Assembly: GCA_964648465.1 (NCBI GenBank)
Contig: CAZYMU010000031.1
Coordinates: 1 to 30,367, forward strand
Length of the DNA: 30,367 nt
Direction of reading: 5' to 3'
Source: Aminicenans sp964648465
Lineage (GTDB): Bacteria > Acidobacteriota > Aminicenantia > Aminicenantales > Aminicenantaceae
Part shown: positions 6,823 through 15,717 of the stretch, piece by piece
Layout: the number at the start of each line of letters is the position of its first letter
Position numbering within the stretch: position 1 is the first letter of the stretch
Notes under the pieces: generated by a model
Databases searched by the model: none
The model's input: only the letters and a program-made list of their open reading frames with translations
Told to the model about the DNA's origin: nothing
Position numbers and translations under genes: made by a program

Positions 6823-7849
6823 GTCTTTTTCTATATTTTTTTATCCATTCACTACTTACTTTTTTAAATATTTTAGTAAGTTCAACCTTTTCTCTATTAT
6901 AAAGTTTATTAATATTTTCAAAAATAATTTTAGGATATTTTTCACAGATTTGAGAAAAATATTTTTCTATTTCTTCTTCATAATCTGGGCTAATCCCTTC
7001 CATGAAAGTATATACCATATCATGCTGGGCAAACGGTATTATTGCAGCTCCTTTAAGGCTAACTTTATGTTCCACACCTTTTTTATATTTCAACACATTA
7101 TTGGTAATTCCTTCAAGAAAAAAAGATCGGAGAGATGGATATATATCTTTATCTCCAAAACCTGCAATTACAACTCCAGAAAGACTTGGAGGAGAAATTT
7201 CTTTTGGAAATTTCGAAAATAAACTTGTTGCGATTTCTGTTAATAGTATAGAGAGAGCGGTACTAATAGGAAGTCTTTCAAATACATTTTTTTTTGCTTC
7301 TTCTATTATTTTTCTGTATTTCAGTAAGTCTTTACTATGAGTTTTAGGTATGGAAGGAAGAATTTCAGTTTTGTCCCATATCTTATGATGTTGTTTTATT
7401 ACTTTTGAAATTATGTCTTTAATCTGCTTTATTGAAATTTGTTTATTTTTTTCTGTTAAATAATTACTTACTTCTTTTTCAATTTGTTGCCTAATATTAA
7501 TAAAATAGCTATAAATATATCTTTTAAAATGAATTTCTTGTTCGGATTTAGGAAATAATTGTTTTCCCTTAGTTAAAAAACCTATAAAATCATCAGCATA
7601 TTCTTCCAAGGTATCAAATTTTCTACTATTCAATTTATCTCTATAGATTTTTATTATAGTTTCCCAAGGAACCTTCATAAAATTTGCTGCGCCATAAACC
7701 ATAATTCCAACAGGATAATACATAGATAAAGCGAATATTTTGTTAGCAGAAGTAAAAATTTTTAACCCTTTTTCTTCAGTCATTGTAACTGCACTATCAG
7801 CTGCAAAAGCAACTGCTTCTTTATTCATTATTATAACTTCTGCCGTCAT
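6779..7849 (-). CDS. Proteasome/HslV-like Ntn hydrolase, N-terminal and central part (frameshifted)
   Basis: Two ATGs are adjacent (7852 and 7849). The second is six bases from AAGGAG and gives Met-Thr-Ala-Glu. Removal of Met would expose Thr as residue 1. Counting from that Thr, Asp falls at 17 (VAFAADSAVTM) and a Lys in SANKIFAL at 36. The beta strands around them (EVIIMNKEAVAF, GIMVYGA) fit the start of proteasome beta subunits and HslV, where Thr1, Asp17 and Lys33 form the active site. A mainly helical, Lys-rich region follows to the C-terminus, far longer than in HslV. The frame ends soon after a nine-A run, and the conserved C-terminal domain continues one frame over. It lies 148 bases downstream of the restriction enzyme on the same strand. 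Threonine protease or amidase activity is inferred from the motifs; the substrate is unknown. Confidence 0.65.
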   Translation of the reverse strand: MTAEVIIMNKEAVAFAADSAVTMTEEKGLKIFTSANKIFALSMYYPVGIMVYGAANFMKVPWETIIKIYRDKLNSRKFDTLEEYADDFIGFLTKGKQLFPKSEQEIHFKRYIYSYFINIRQQIEKEVSNYLTEKNKQISIKQIKDIISKVIKQHHKIWDKTEILPSIPKTHSKDLLKYRKIIEEAKKNVFERLPISTALSILLTEIATSLFSKFPKEISPPSLSGVVIAGFGDKDIYPSLRSFFLEGITNNVLKYKKGVEHKVSLKGAAIIPFAQHDMVYTFMEGISPDYEEEIEKYFSQICEKYPKIIFENINKLYNREKVELTKIFKKVSSEWIKKYRKRLENYRKKNIYNTCD

Positions 7850-7883
7850 CATTCACTCCTTTTATAAAATTTTCCTTCTCATG

Positions 7884-7908
7884 TAGCATTTATATTTATG
7901 AAATGCTA
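7884..7908. promoter_or_regulatory. Inverted repeat upstream of the Ntn hydrolase
   Basis: TAGCATTT and AAATGCTA form perfect eight-base arms around nine AT bases, 32 bases before the start codon. It could be an operator or a weak hairpin separating this gene from the restriction gene. No T run follows it on the minus strand. Confidence 0.3.
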
Positions 7909-8000
7909 TCAAGCCTAGAGACATTTGGTCCTATATATCCATATTTCAGACTTCTATTCAGCTAAATAATCCACCAAATCAATTTCATATTTGTATAAAT

Positions 8001-11000
8001 TTATAAATGATCAGTCTTAAATTCTATTATTTTTTCTTCTATTTTAGGGTAAAGTTTGTCTATTTCTTTCTGAATTTCTATCGTCATTTTTAATGCAGTA
8101 ACAACTTTGCAATAATGTTTTATATCGCCAAGATTTAAAATTCTACCTTTCCTATCCTTCAGCCATTTATCACAAACTTGATAACTACCAATCTGATATT
8201 TCCAAATTTCTTCAGTAACTCCTTCGAAATACTGGCTTCTGTTGAAATAGAATCTTTTTTGTTTATCATCATATCTCAGCTTATCAACTTCGTTATCACC
8301 TTTCCCCTGGAATCTAGCCACTGGCATATCAAGTTCTTTTGATTTTAATAGATGTAAATCAACAAGTCTTTTCCCATATTCAAATATTTTGCTAAACAAT
8401 TTGTAATCTTTTGTAAACGGAATTCTTGGAAAATCTATCTTTAATAATTCAGCGTATTTTGTTCGATAGATATTTGAGTAAAGAATCGCGTAGATATAAT
8501 AAAAAATCTCTTCGGGAGAAGGTTCTTTTTTATAAGCATCAGATATAAATGCAAACGTTTCTAGGATTATATTTGGTTTTTTTTCAATTATTCCTTCTTT
8601 ATTTATAAATAAATCTTTTTTATCTTTTACTTGGTAAAGATAAAGAGGGAAGACATAAGTTTGTCCGCCAGAATAATGTATATCGACAATAAAATTAGAA
8701 ATAAAACAATGAGAAAAATTGACTTCCTTTGATTCAGAACGAATAGTTGCTATTCCTAAGTTTTTCTCAAAGAAATTTTTCATTAACTGCCATCTGTCAC
8801 ATCCCCGATCAATTAAATCTGGCAAATAACAAATGTATCTAATATCGAATGGACGATATGAGTATTGTCTTAAATTCTTATTCCAATCAATTTTTTTTGT
8901 ACTTTCCCTTGCAGCTCTTATCTTCCAGTCTCTTGTATCCTTCAAACACAATCCTTGTTTTAACAATTCGTCAGGTAAATCACTGGTAAACGTTAACATT
9001 TTTTGTTTGATTTCTTCTTCTTTAAATGCTACTAAAAAATGGTCACGATGAGTTTTTATGCCACTGGAAAATTCGTGAAATATTTCAGGAATTCCCCTGA
9101 ATTTATAATAGTTAACTTCATTTGATAAATCTTTTGGAACAAAAAAATAATATGGTGCAGATGGTTTTAAATTTTTCCATTTTGTTAAATTGATATCATT
9201 TTTTTCCAAATATTTATATTTCTTTTCCCTAAGTCCATAAACATCTTGATAAAAAACCTTGCTCAATTCGCTCTGATTATTAGTCTTGATTAATAACGTA
9301 ATAGAAACACCTTGCATTATGTCAAACACATTTTCATCTTTGCCTCCATCTGGGCATTTCTCGCCAATACGAGAATTACCGTGGAGGTTTAGAATATAGA
9401 TCTCTTGAAAACTTTGAAATAATTTCTTACGCATACCACGGTGAATCAATCCAGAAAGGTATGAATTATTTGTAATAATTCCAATAATACCTTCTCCTGT
9501 TTTTTCTATTTTCCAATGGGCAAAACGAATAAATTTTATATAATCATCAGAAAGCGGTTGAATATTCCTTTCATTCCGCACATCTTCTTTATAAAGCTCC
9601 ATTTCTTTTTCAATAAAGTCGGATTTGTTAACAGAGCTGACCGAATATGGTGGATTACCAAGTATCACTAAGATAGGCTGTTCTTTTTTGATTTTACCTG
9701 CGAAATTAGATTCTTCAGATAGTGAAGCCATCCCCGGAAGTTCAGTTTGAGCAAGTTCTTCCATTTCTAATGTATTTGTTAGATAAAGTTTGAACCTATC
9801 ATTTCCTTGAAGTTTATAGCCTAATTCTTCTAACAGAAAAGACATCTTTAAATGCCCTACTGCATAAGGTGCCATCATTAGTTCAAAAGCGTAGAAATTA
9901 TTAAGAATGTGTTCTTTAATGAAATCTTCTCTTCCTCCTTCACCATATTTTGATACAAATTCTTCTACCGCCAATTTTGCTGCTTCTGCCAGAAAGGTTA
10001 GCGTTCCTGCAGCGGGGTCTAATACTGTAACCGTGTCACTTGCAAATCCATCAGTTCTATTGAAATGATTCTTTAGAATTGTATGCAAAGAACGTACAAT
10101 ATAGGAAACTACTGGTTCAGGAGTAAAGTACACTCCACATTTTTTTCTTGTTTTTGGATTGTATTCAGCTAAAAATGTTTCATAAAAGTGAATTATAGGA
10201 TCTTTACCTTTACCATCGTGGAAATATTGGTGAAGGATTTTTGTCACATCTGTAACAGCCAGAACTTCTGAAATTTCATCAATAATCCATTCCATTTGTT
10301 CCGGTATGTCTTCAAAAGAAATGAACTTGAAAAGATCTCGTAGAATTCCGATAGTGTGAGGAATGCTATCGTAAGCAAGTTTTCTATTAAACCCGTTCTC
10401 AGAACGCGTTCTTGCTACAAAAAGTCCATATGATACAGTTTGTGAATAAAGGTCAGCAAATTCTTCTTTTTTAATCCCACTTATCAGGTATTTTCTAAAT
10501 GCTTCGTAAAATCCTAAAATATGTCCTTTTCCTGATGTTTCTTCCTCTTTTAGCTCCTCAGAGATGACTTCTTCCTTTAAAAAACGGGTCCTCTTTGCCA
10601 ATTCAATCGCCAAGGTTTTGGCATTATATACTTTTGGCAGAGAGAAGGATAAAAATTTCTCGATTAGATTAAAAAAGTTTGACTCATTTTCAACTGGAGG
10701 AGTAATTCTTAGCTTATGCACGATAAAAGGCCTGGCAACAAAAGTGTTATCTATCAATAATCCATTACGATACAACCTGAATTCAAAGAAGTTGGTCAAT
10801 ATCACATTTGGAAAAGTATAGAGGTATCTCTTTAGCTGATCTGTGTGTTCTATTTTGTCTAAATCACCAATAGTCGGAGCCTTTGCTTCAATATATCCGA
10901 CTATTTGCTGTTTCCCACTCCAAATTCTGAAATCAGGATTTCCTGCCTCAGTTTTTTTAGGCAGAATTGTTACATGAATTCTTGTTTTTCCTTTTAATTC

Positions 11001-11105
11001 GGAATAACTATCAATCAACTCCTTAAGTAATGAATAATAACTTTCTTCCCTTGCGTCACCTCTCCCAAAAATTTCATTTATTTTCTTTAGATAAGTTTTT
11101 AGCAT
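8001..11105 (-). CDS. Type ISP/IIG-like restriction-modification enzyme (fused nuclease and N6-adenine methyltransferase)
   Basis: A single 1034-residue polypeptide. The N-terminal nuclease has a PD-(D/E)xK pattern: Pro57-Asp58 in GNPDFRIW, then Glu73-Ala-Lys75 in IVGYIEAKAP. A helical linker leads to the methyltransferase, with the N6-adenine class motifs DPAAGTLTF (from 363) for SAM binding and NPPY (484-487) for catalysis. The C-terminal half (YSYRPFDIRYICYLPDLIDR, the PEEIFYYIYAIL stretch) resembles the specificity domain of type ISP enzymes such as LlaBIII. Unlike full type ISP enzymes there is no SF2 helicase between nuclease and methylase, so it is nearer to type IIG in layout. It would both modify and cut unmodified foreign DNA at its own target. 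Base composition is very AT-rich compared with carAB, and the ribosome site is weak. These points and the tRNA scar suggest transfer. Confidence 0.88.
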   Translation of the reverse strand: MLKTYLKKINEIFGRGDAREESYYSLLKELIDSYSELKGKTRIHVTILPKKTEAGNPDFRIWSGKQQIVGYIEAKAPTIGDLDKIEHTDQLKRYLYTFPNVILTNFFEFRLYRNGLLIDNTFVARPFIVHKLRITPPVENESNFFNLIEKFLSFSLPKVYNAKTLAIELAKRTRFLKEEVISEELKEEETSGKGHILGFYEAFRKYLISGIKKEEFADLYSQTVSYGLFVARTRSENGFNRKLAYDSIPHTIGILRDLFKFISFEDIPEQMEWIIDEISEVLAVTDVTKILHQYFHDGKGKDPIIHFYETFLAEYNPKTRKKCGVYFTPEPVVSYIVRSLHTILKNHFNRTDGFASDTVTVLDPAAGTLTFLAEAAKLAVEEFVSKYGEGGREDFIKEHILNNFYAFELMMAPYAVGHLKMSFLLEELGYKLQGNDRFKLYLTNTLEMEELAQTELPGMASLSEESNFAGKIKKEQPILVILGNPPYSVSSVNKSDFIEKEMELYKEDVRNERNIQPLSDDYIKFIRFAHWKIEKTGEGIIGIITNNSYLSGLIHRGMRKKLFQSFQEIYILNLHGNSRIGEKCPDGGKDENVFDIMQGVSITLLIKTNNQSELSKVFYQDVYGLREKKYKYLEKNDINLTKWKNLKPSAPYYFFVPKDLSNEVNYYKFRGIPEIFHEFSSGIKTHRDHFLVAFKEEEIKQKMLTFTSDLPDELLKQGLCLKDTRDWKIRAARESTKKIDWNKNLRQYSYRPFDIRYICYLPDLIDRGCDRWQLMKNFFEKNLGIATIRSESKEVNFSHCFISNFIVDIHYSGGQTYVFPLYLYQVKDKKDLFINKEGIIEKKPNIILETFAFISDAYKKEPSPEEIFYYIYAILYSNIYRTKYAELLKIDFPRIPFTKDYKLFSKIFEYGKRLVDLHLLKSKELDMPVARFQGKGDNEVDKLRYDDKQKRFYFNRSQYFEGVTEEIWKYQIGSYQVCDKWLKDRKGRILNLGDIKHYCKVVTALKMTIEIQKEIDKLYPKIEEKIIEFKTDHL

Positions 11106-11192
11106 TTCTTATAATACATCAATTAATTTATGCATTTAATTATTGCATTATTCCCGTTCACTGATTTCAATTTATATCATTAGAGAAATTAG

Positions 11193-11221
11193 TTGTCAAA
11201 AAATAATACTGGTATTTAAAT
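11193..11221 (+). promoter_or_regulatory. Putative promoter of the AbiE-type operon
   Basis: TTGTCA (11193-11198) and TTAAAT (11216-11221) are 17 bases apart. The predicted transcription start falls just before the large palindrome, which suits repression by the antitoxin. The -10 box is weak. Confidence 0.35.
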
Positions 11222-11231
11222 TGCAAATCAT

Positions 11232-11273
11232 ATATTTTGTCAGAAGTGAGGCGTCGCACTTCTGACAAAATAT
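11232..11273. promoter_or_regulatory. Operator-like palindrome before the antitoxin gene
   Basis: Perfect 17-base arms ATATTTTGTCAGAAGTG and CACTTCTGACAAAATAT flank an eight-base centre, ending 14 bases before the antitoxin start. AbiEi-type antitoxins are known to repress their own operon by binding inverted repeats. Nothing resembling a T run follows, so an operator is more likely than a terminator. Confidence 0.65.
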
Positions 11274-11287
11274 GTCATTAAGATATT

Positions 11288-11908
11288 ATGCAATCTATTC
11301 ATAAACAAACACTTGCACGGATAAGAGGGAACGGAAGGGGTCGCGCATTTTCAAGCAAGGATTTTCTTGATCTTGGTGACCGGAATTCTGTAGACAAGGC
11401 TCTTTCTAGATTGTGCGCTCAGGGGATCATCCGCCGGGTAGCGACTGGAATTTACGATTTTCCACGTAAAGATGAGGAGCTGGGCGGCAAACTTAGCCCA
11501 GATATACATCAAGTAGCGCAGGCGATAGCTCGGAAAAACGGTGTGCGCATTCAGCCATCGGGTGCACTGGCTGCAAACTTGCTTGGGCTTTCGATGCAGG
11601 TGCCGGCGCAAGTCGTTTACCTTACGAACGGCAAATCCCGAACCGTCGATATTGCCAACCGCACCCTAATATTCAAGCGGGTAGAGCCCAGGGAGATGCG
11701 ACCCGGAAGCGACATAGGTATTCTCGTTACCCAGGCTCTTCGCCATATGGGACAAAATCAGATTGATAAAAATGTGGTCGATTATCTTCATCGGCAACTC
11801 TCTGACTCTGATCGTAAGAAACTTCTGAAGGACGCTCGATACATGGAAGACTGGATTTGGAAAGTTGTCCGGCGCATCACTTCTAAGCAGGAACAACAAG
11901 GAAAATAA
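11288..11908 (+). CDS. AbiEi-like antitoxin / transcriptional repressor (DUF6088 family)
   Basis: 206 residues. An N-terminal winged-helix region (FSSKDFLDLGDRNSVDKALS, then a GIIRRVATGIYDFP wing) leads to a C-terminal domain with HQVAQAIARKNG and PSGALAANLLGLS, typical of DUF6088/AbiEi proteins. In type IV AbiE systems this protein represses the operon and counteracts the nucleotidyltransferase toxin without binding it directly. The adjacent toxin gene begins three bases after the stop, and a 17-base-arm palindrome lies immediately upstream. The gene is intact and its base composition is more balanced than the restriction gene next door. The ATG lacks a clear ribosome site. Confidence 0.85.
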   Translation: MQSIHKQTLARIRGNGRGRAFSSKDFLDLGDRNSVDKALSRLCAQGIIRRVATGIYDFPRKDEELGGKLSPDIHQVAQAIARKNGVRIQPSGALAANLLGLSMQVPAQVVYLTNGKSRTVDIANRTLIFKRVEPREMRPGSDIGILVTQALRHMGQNQIDKNVVDYLHRQLSDSDRKKLLKDARYMEDWIWKVVRRITSKQEQQGK

Positions 11909-11910
11909 TC

Positions 11911-12369
11911 TTGGATAAAGTGGCTACACGAGATACCGGTTTTCGGCTGCGGTTGTTCGAGGAAACCGCCAGCCGAATGGATCTAGACCCTCTTATTGTT
12001 GAAAAGGACTTTTGGGTATGTTGGACTCTTAAGCGCCTGTTCAACCTTCATGAACTGCGGGAACATTTAGTATTTAGAGGGGGGACATCACTATCAAAGG
12101 TTTACAAAGTTATCCAACGCTTTTCTGAAGATATAGATTTAACGGTTAACAGGGTATTGCTCGGATTTGGAAGGGATAACGATCTTACTAACGTAAAAAG
12201 CAATAAGCAACGTAATCGTTCGATCGAGCGGATGGTTGCAGTATGCAGGTTGTTTGTTGGCTCTAAGTTACGTCTCATGCTAGAAGAGATATTCGCATTT
12301 TATTTGAAAGATGGCAAGGAGCCGTGGGAAGTCGTTATTGATAAACAGGATAAGGAAAGACAGACATAA
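11911..12369 (+). pseudogene. AbiEii nucleotidyltransferase toxin, N-terminal part up to a premature stop
   Basis: A TTG start (11911) lies directly after the antitoxin stop. The frame runs 152 codons and carries the first two nucleotidyltransferase motifs, GGTSLSK (57-63) and SEDIDL (72-77), preceded by the family's LIVEKDFWVCWTLKRLF. Translation ends at TAA 12367-12369. The same frame continues without a gap into the rest of the toxin (LFNYPGAVDL), so a single base change, for example TTA to TAA, would explain the stop. AbiEii proteins transfer nucleotides to tRNA or other targets and stop growth. This half alone lacks the later motifs and should be inactive unless the stop is read through. 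Confidence 0.8.
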
Positions 12370-12390
12370 CTCTTCAATTACCCAGGCGCT

Positions 12391-12939
12391 GTGGATCTCG
12401 CATCTGGTTCTTATGTAGATCCTGCCGTCAAACTTGAGTTCGGTTGCCGATCAGATCCTTGGCCGACCATGAAGGCCGTGATTAAGCCCTATGTTGCAGA
12501 ATATTTCCCTGATGTTTTTAGTAACAACCAAGAATATGAAGTCATCGCTCTAAAAGCCGAACGCACTTTCTGGGAAAAAGCTACTATACTTCATCAGGAG
12601 GCGAATCGTTCCAAAGATCGCCCGTTCCCACTAAGGTATTCCCGACATTACTATGACTTGGCCATGCTGGCTCAGGGTCCTTTTCGCGATAAAGCATTAC
12701 AAGACTATGATTTATTGGAAGCTGTGGTGCGGCATAAGAAAATATTCTTTAGATGCGGATGGGCGAAATATGATGAAGCAAAGCCGGGAACGCTGTGCCT
12801 TCTCCCACCTGATTTTCGTCTCCCAGAGATACAGAAGGACTTCGAAAAAATGCGAATAATGATGTTCGGCGAATCCCCCTCATTCCGGGAAATAATGGAT
12901 ATCCTTTCAGAGCTGGAATCGACTATTAATAACGGGTAG
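12391..12939 (+). pseudogene. AbiEii nucleotidyltransferase toxin, C-terminal part after the premature stop
   Basis: The frame is the same as that of 11911-12369 and is open from 12370. It opens at a possible GTG at 12391 (182 codons). It contains KLEFGCRSDPWP and LKAERTFWEKATILH, the third and fourth conserved motifs of AbiEii toxins, then the helical C-terminus. Together the two parts make about 342 residues, the normal size of the family. There is no ribosome site at the GTG, so separate translation is doubtful. Motif conservation on both sides suggests a recent inactivation or an error in the sequence. Confidence 0.78.
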
Positions 12940-13107
12940 GAAGCGATGTAAATCTCTCCAACTGTCGAGACCCTCATAGAGTCAAGAGTCCATGATGCCC
13001 TCGAGAAGCTATACATATAAAACGCAATAGCAAGATTCTGATATTGAAGAAGTTGCAGGGTATCATGTCCAGTCTTAATCAGTTACACATCACAATCAGC
13101 TTCAAAA
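12940..13107. other. Short intergenic gap, nothing recognised
   Basis: This separates the end of the toxin gene from the end of the minus-strand permease gene. I see no convincing terminator hairpin with a T run and no conserved reading frame. Confidence 0.5.
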
Positions 13108-15717
13108 TTACTCATATCTCAAAGTATCAACTGGATTTGAGGCTGCTGCCCTGAAGGTTTGATAACTGATTGTCAAAAAGGCAATTCCGAGAGCTGCAGC
13201 AGCCGCAAGAATAAACATCCATGGACTTATGCTGATATGGTAAGCGAAATTCTGCAGCCATTTACTCATGGCAAAATAAGCCACAGGGAATGCAATAACA
13301 TTGGCAATCACAACCAGTTTAACAAACTCCTTTGTCAAAAGCGTCATTATCTGCGGGATCGATGCTCCAAGGACCTTGCGGATTCCGATTTCTTTTGTGC
13401 GCTGCTCCACCGTAAATGCAGAAAGGCCCAAAAGCCCCAGGCAGGCTATCAACACAGCAAGGATTGCAAAGTATCCGAAGGCCTTTCCGGTTCTTTGTTC
13501 TCTTCTGTACAATTGGTTAAAGGCCTCATCCAGAAAGTAGAAGTCGAACGGCTGTCCATGACTACTTTTTTCAAAAGTTTCTTTTAAAAGGCTGATATTT
13601 CTCGGTATATTTCCAGGCTTGAGCCGTACTGCAATATTGGATCCCTCTTTCAGAGACAGAAACATTGGTTCTATATGACTATGCAGGGACGCAAAGTAAA
13701 AGTCCTTGATAACACCTATTATATGATATTCTTCTCTAATAAATTTAAATTTTTTGCCAAGTGGCTCTTTCCAACCCATATTCTTTACAGCGGTTTCATT
13801 GAATATTACGCCGTTTTTATCACTGCCATATTCTCTGGAAAAATTTCTTCCCTGTAAAAGTTCTATCTTGAAGACATCCAGAAAATCATAGTCCACATAA
13901 TCAAAACACATCTGCATTTTTACTTTTTCACCATTATCTTTTTCCAGTTTTACTCCCAGCAGGCGGCTTCTAATATTCGTGGGCAGGCCGCCAGATACAG
14001 AGACACCTTCCACCTCGGGGAAATTGAGCAGTTCGGTTTTGATTACTGATGTTTCTTTCATAGCTTCCCTGGTACGTACAGGTATGACTGCTACATGCTC
14101 ACGGTCATAACCCAGTCTCTTTGTTTTGATGTAATTCATCTGCCCGAAAATTATAATTGTGCCAATGATAAGAATAATAGACGCACTGAACTGAGCGACA
14201 ACAAGAATATTCCTCATCCCTGACCCTTTCTTGCCTGATCTAACAAAATCTCTGAGTACACTCACAGGCTTGAGAGCGGATAACACAACTGCAGGGTAAC
14301 TTCCAGAGGCAATACCGACGAACATTACAGTTAAAAAAAGTAGGCTCAGAAGAGCTGTGTTATGAAGATAATTGATCTGAATATCGATTCCTACGAGAGA
14401 ACAAAAATAAGGCAGAGATAATTTAATTAAGACTAATGCAATTCCCAGGGCTAAAAGAGCGACGATAAATGATTCTCCTATAAACTGTTTGAATAGTTGT
14501 GTTCTGTTGGCTCCTGCTACCTTTCGGATACCGATCTCTTTCGAACGGGTTGCAGCACGGGCAGTTGCAAGGTTCATATAGTTTATACAGGCAATTAGCA
14601 GAATGACAAAGGCTATAGATATAAACAGGTAAATATATTTCATTTCATTGTTTGTGGAAGTCTCTCTCCAGAAGTGAGATCTTAGATGAATATCCTTGAG
14701 CGGCTGAAGATACAACTGATAAGCCTTTTGTTCATACTTTTTAAGTAAGGACGGAAATTTTCCTTCGATAATGGCTTTTTTACTGCCTTTCTTCACTTCA
14801 ACATATGTTATGAAATTTCCAACATCCCATGTATTGATCATAAAACTGTTAGATTTATCGGCAATCAATGTAGGGACTGATATAAGATAATCAAACTGCA
14901 GATGGGAATTAGGAGGCACATTTTTTAATACTCCTGTAATATGGAGATTATATTGTTTATGTCTTTCTTTGTACTCAATACTTTTTCCGATTGGATCTTC
15001 GTTCCCGAACAGTTTTTTTGCAGCACTTTCGGAAATCACCATAGAGTTGGGACTAGCAAGAGATTCAATCTTATCTCCCTTAATGAGTGGAAATGAAAAA
15101 ATACTCAGAAAATTCCGGTCAGCATACAAACCGGTTTCATGAAAGTTTTTTTCGTTGTTTTGAAGTACTGCTCTTTTTGTCCAAGGTTTCATAATCCGGG
15201 TAGCGTTTACTATTTCAGGAATACTATCCGTCAATGCCTTTGCCAACAGCTCTGGTGTCTCTGCTGAATATTCTTCGACGTTACTTTTCATATACGAATC
15301 ATGGGATACCACAAGGTGTATACTACTGGCTTTCTCATGGAATCGATCAAAACTCATCTCAAATTGTACATATGCTAAGATAAGTATAAAACAAGCCATT
15401 CCTACGGCTAATCCTGTTATATTTGTCAGGGAAAACCACTTATTCTTAATGATATTTCTGAAAGATATAATCAAATAATTCTTAAACATGAGTGTGCTCC
15501 AGTAAATTTTATTCGAGATAAAACCGCGAAGAGACCTGATGACTTGAAACCAGTACCACAGCCATGCAAAAAGAAATCCCTTCCCTTGACAAATTTCATT
15601 AAAAACCTCTCTAAAATCCCCCAGGTGAGTATATTCTCCCCTATCAGAGTAGACCGATTTAAGCATCGATTCTGCGATTCTGGGGGGCTTAATGAAATTA
15701 CTACTTTTCATAGTCAC
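13108..15717 (-). CDS. FtsX/MacB-type ABC transporter permease with N-terminal prefix domain
   Basis: 869 residues. Residues about 10-75 (PPRIAESMLKSVYSD, then one hydrophobic helix) form a permease prefix domain. Two MacB-like halves follow. A first membrane helix (SLTNITGLAVGMACFILILA) leads to a periplasmic core domain with SESAAKKLFGNEDPIGKS. The FtsX domain carries RSKEIGIRKVAGANRTQLF. A second helix and second core domain follow. The last FtsX domain has RTKEIGIRKVLGASIPQIM, and the protein ends with NPVDTLRYE. Such permeases pair with a separate ABC ATPase and work as mechanotransducing exporters; no ATPase is encoded nearby. The GTG start overlaps the PadR stop by four bases, so the two are co-translated. 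A piece of a similar gene survives at 6051-6100. Confidence 0.88.
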   Translation of the reverse strand: MTMKSSNFIKPPRIAESMLKSVYSDRGEYTHLGDFREVFNEICQGKGFLFAWLWYWFQVIRSLRGFISNKIYWSTLMFKNYLIISFRNIIKNKWFSLTNITGLAVGMACFILILAYVQFEMSFDRFHEKASSIHLVVSHDSYMKSNVEEYSAETPELLAKALTDSIPEIVNATRIMKPWTKRAVLQNNEKNFHETGLYADRNFLSIFSFPLIKGDKIESLASPNSMVISESAAKKLFGNEDPIGKSIEYKERHKQYNLHITGVLKNVPPNSHLQFDYLISVPTLIADKSNSFMINTWDVGNFITYVEVKKGSKKAIIEGKFPSLLKKYEQKAYQLYLQPLKDIHLRSHFWRETSTNNEMKYIYLFISIAFVILLIACINYMNLATARAATRSKEIGIRKVAGANRTQLFKQFIGESFIVALLALGIALVLIKLSLPYFCSLVGIDIQINYLHNTALLSLLFLTVMFVGIASGSYPAVVLSALKPVSVLRDFVRSGKKGSGMRNILVVAQFSASIILIIGTIIIFGQMNYIKTKRLGYDREHVAVIPVRTREAMKETSVIKTELLNFPEVEGVSVSGGLPTNIRSRLLGVKLEKDNGEKVKMQMCFDYVDYDFLDVFKIELLQGRNFSREYGSDKNGVIFNETAVKNMGWKEPLGKKFKFIREEYHIIGVIKDFYFASLHSHIEPMFLSLKEGSNIAVRLKPGNIPRNISLLKETFEKSSHGQPFDFYFLDEAFNQLYRREQRTGKAFGYFAILAVLIACLGLLGLSAFTVEQRTKEIGIRKVLGASIPQIMTLLTKEFVKLVVIANVIAFPVAYFAMSKWLQNFAYHISISPWMFILAAAAALGIAFLTISYQTFRAAASNPVDTLRYE

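Noticed and set aside
13159..13587. Plus-strand frame of 142 codons opposite the permease gene
   Set aside because: Antisense of the well-conserved C-terminal FtsX region of the permease.
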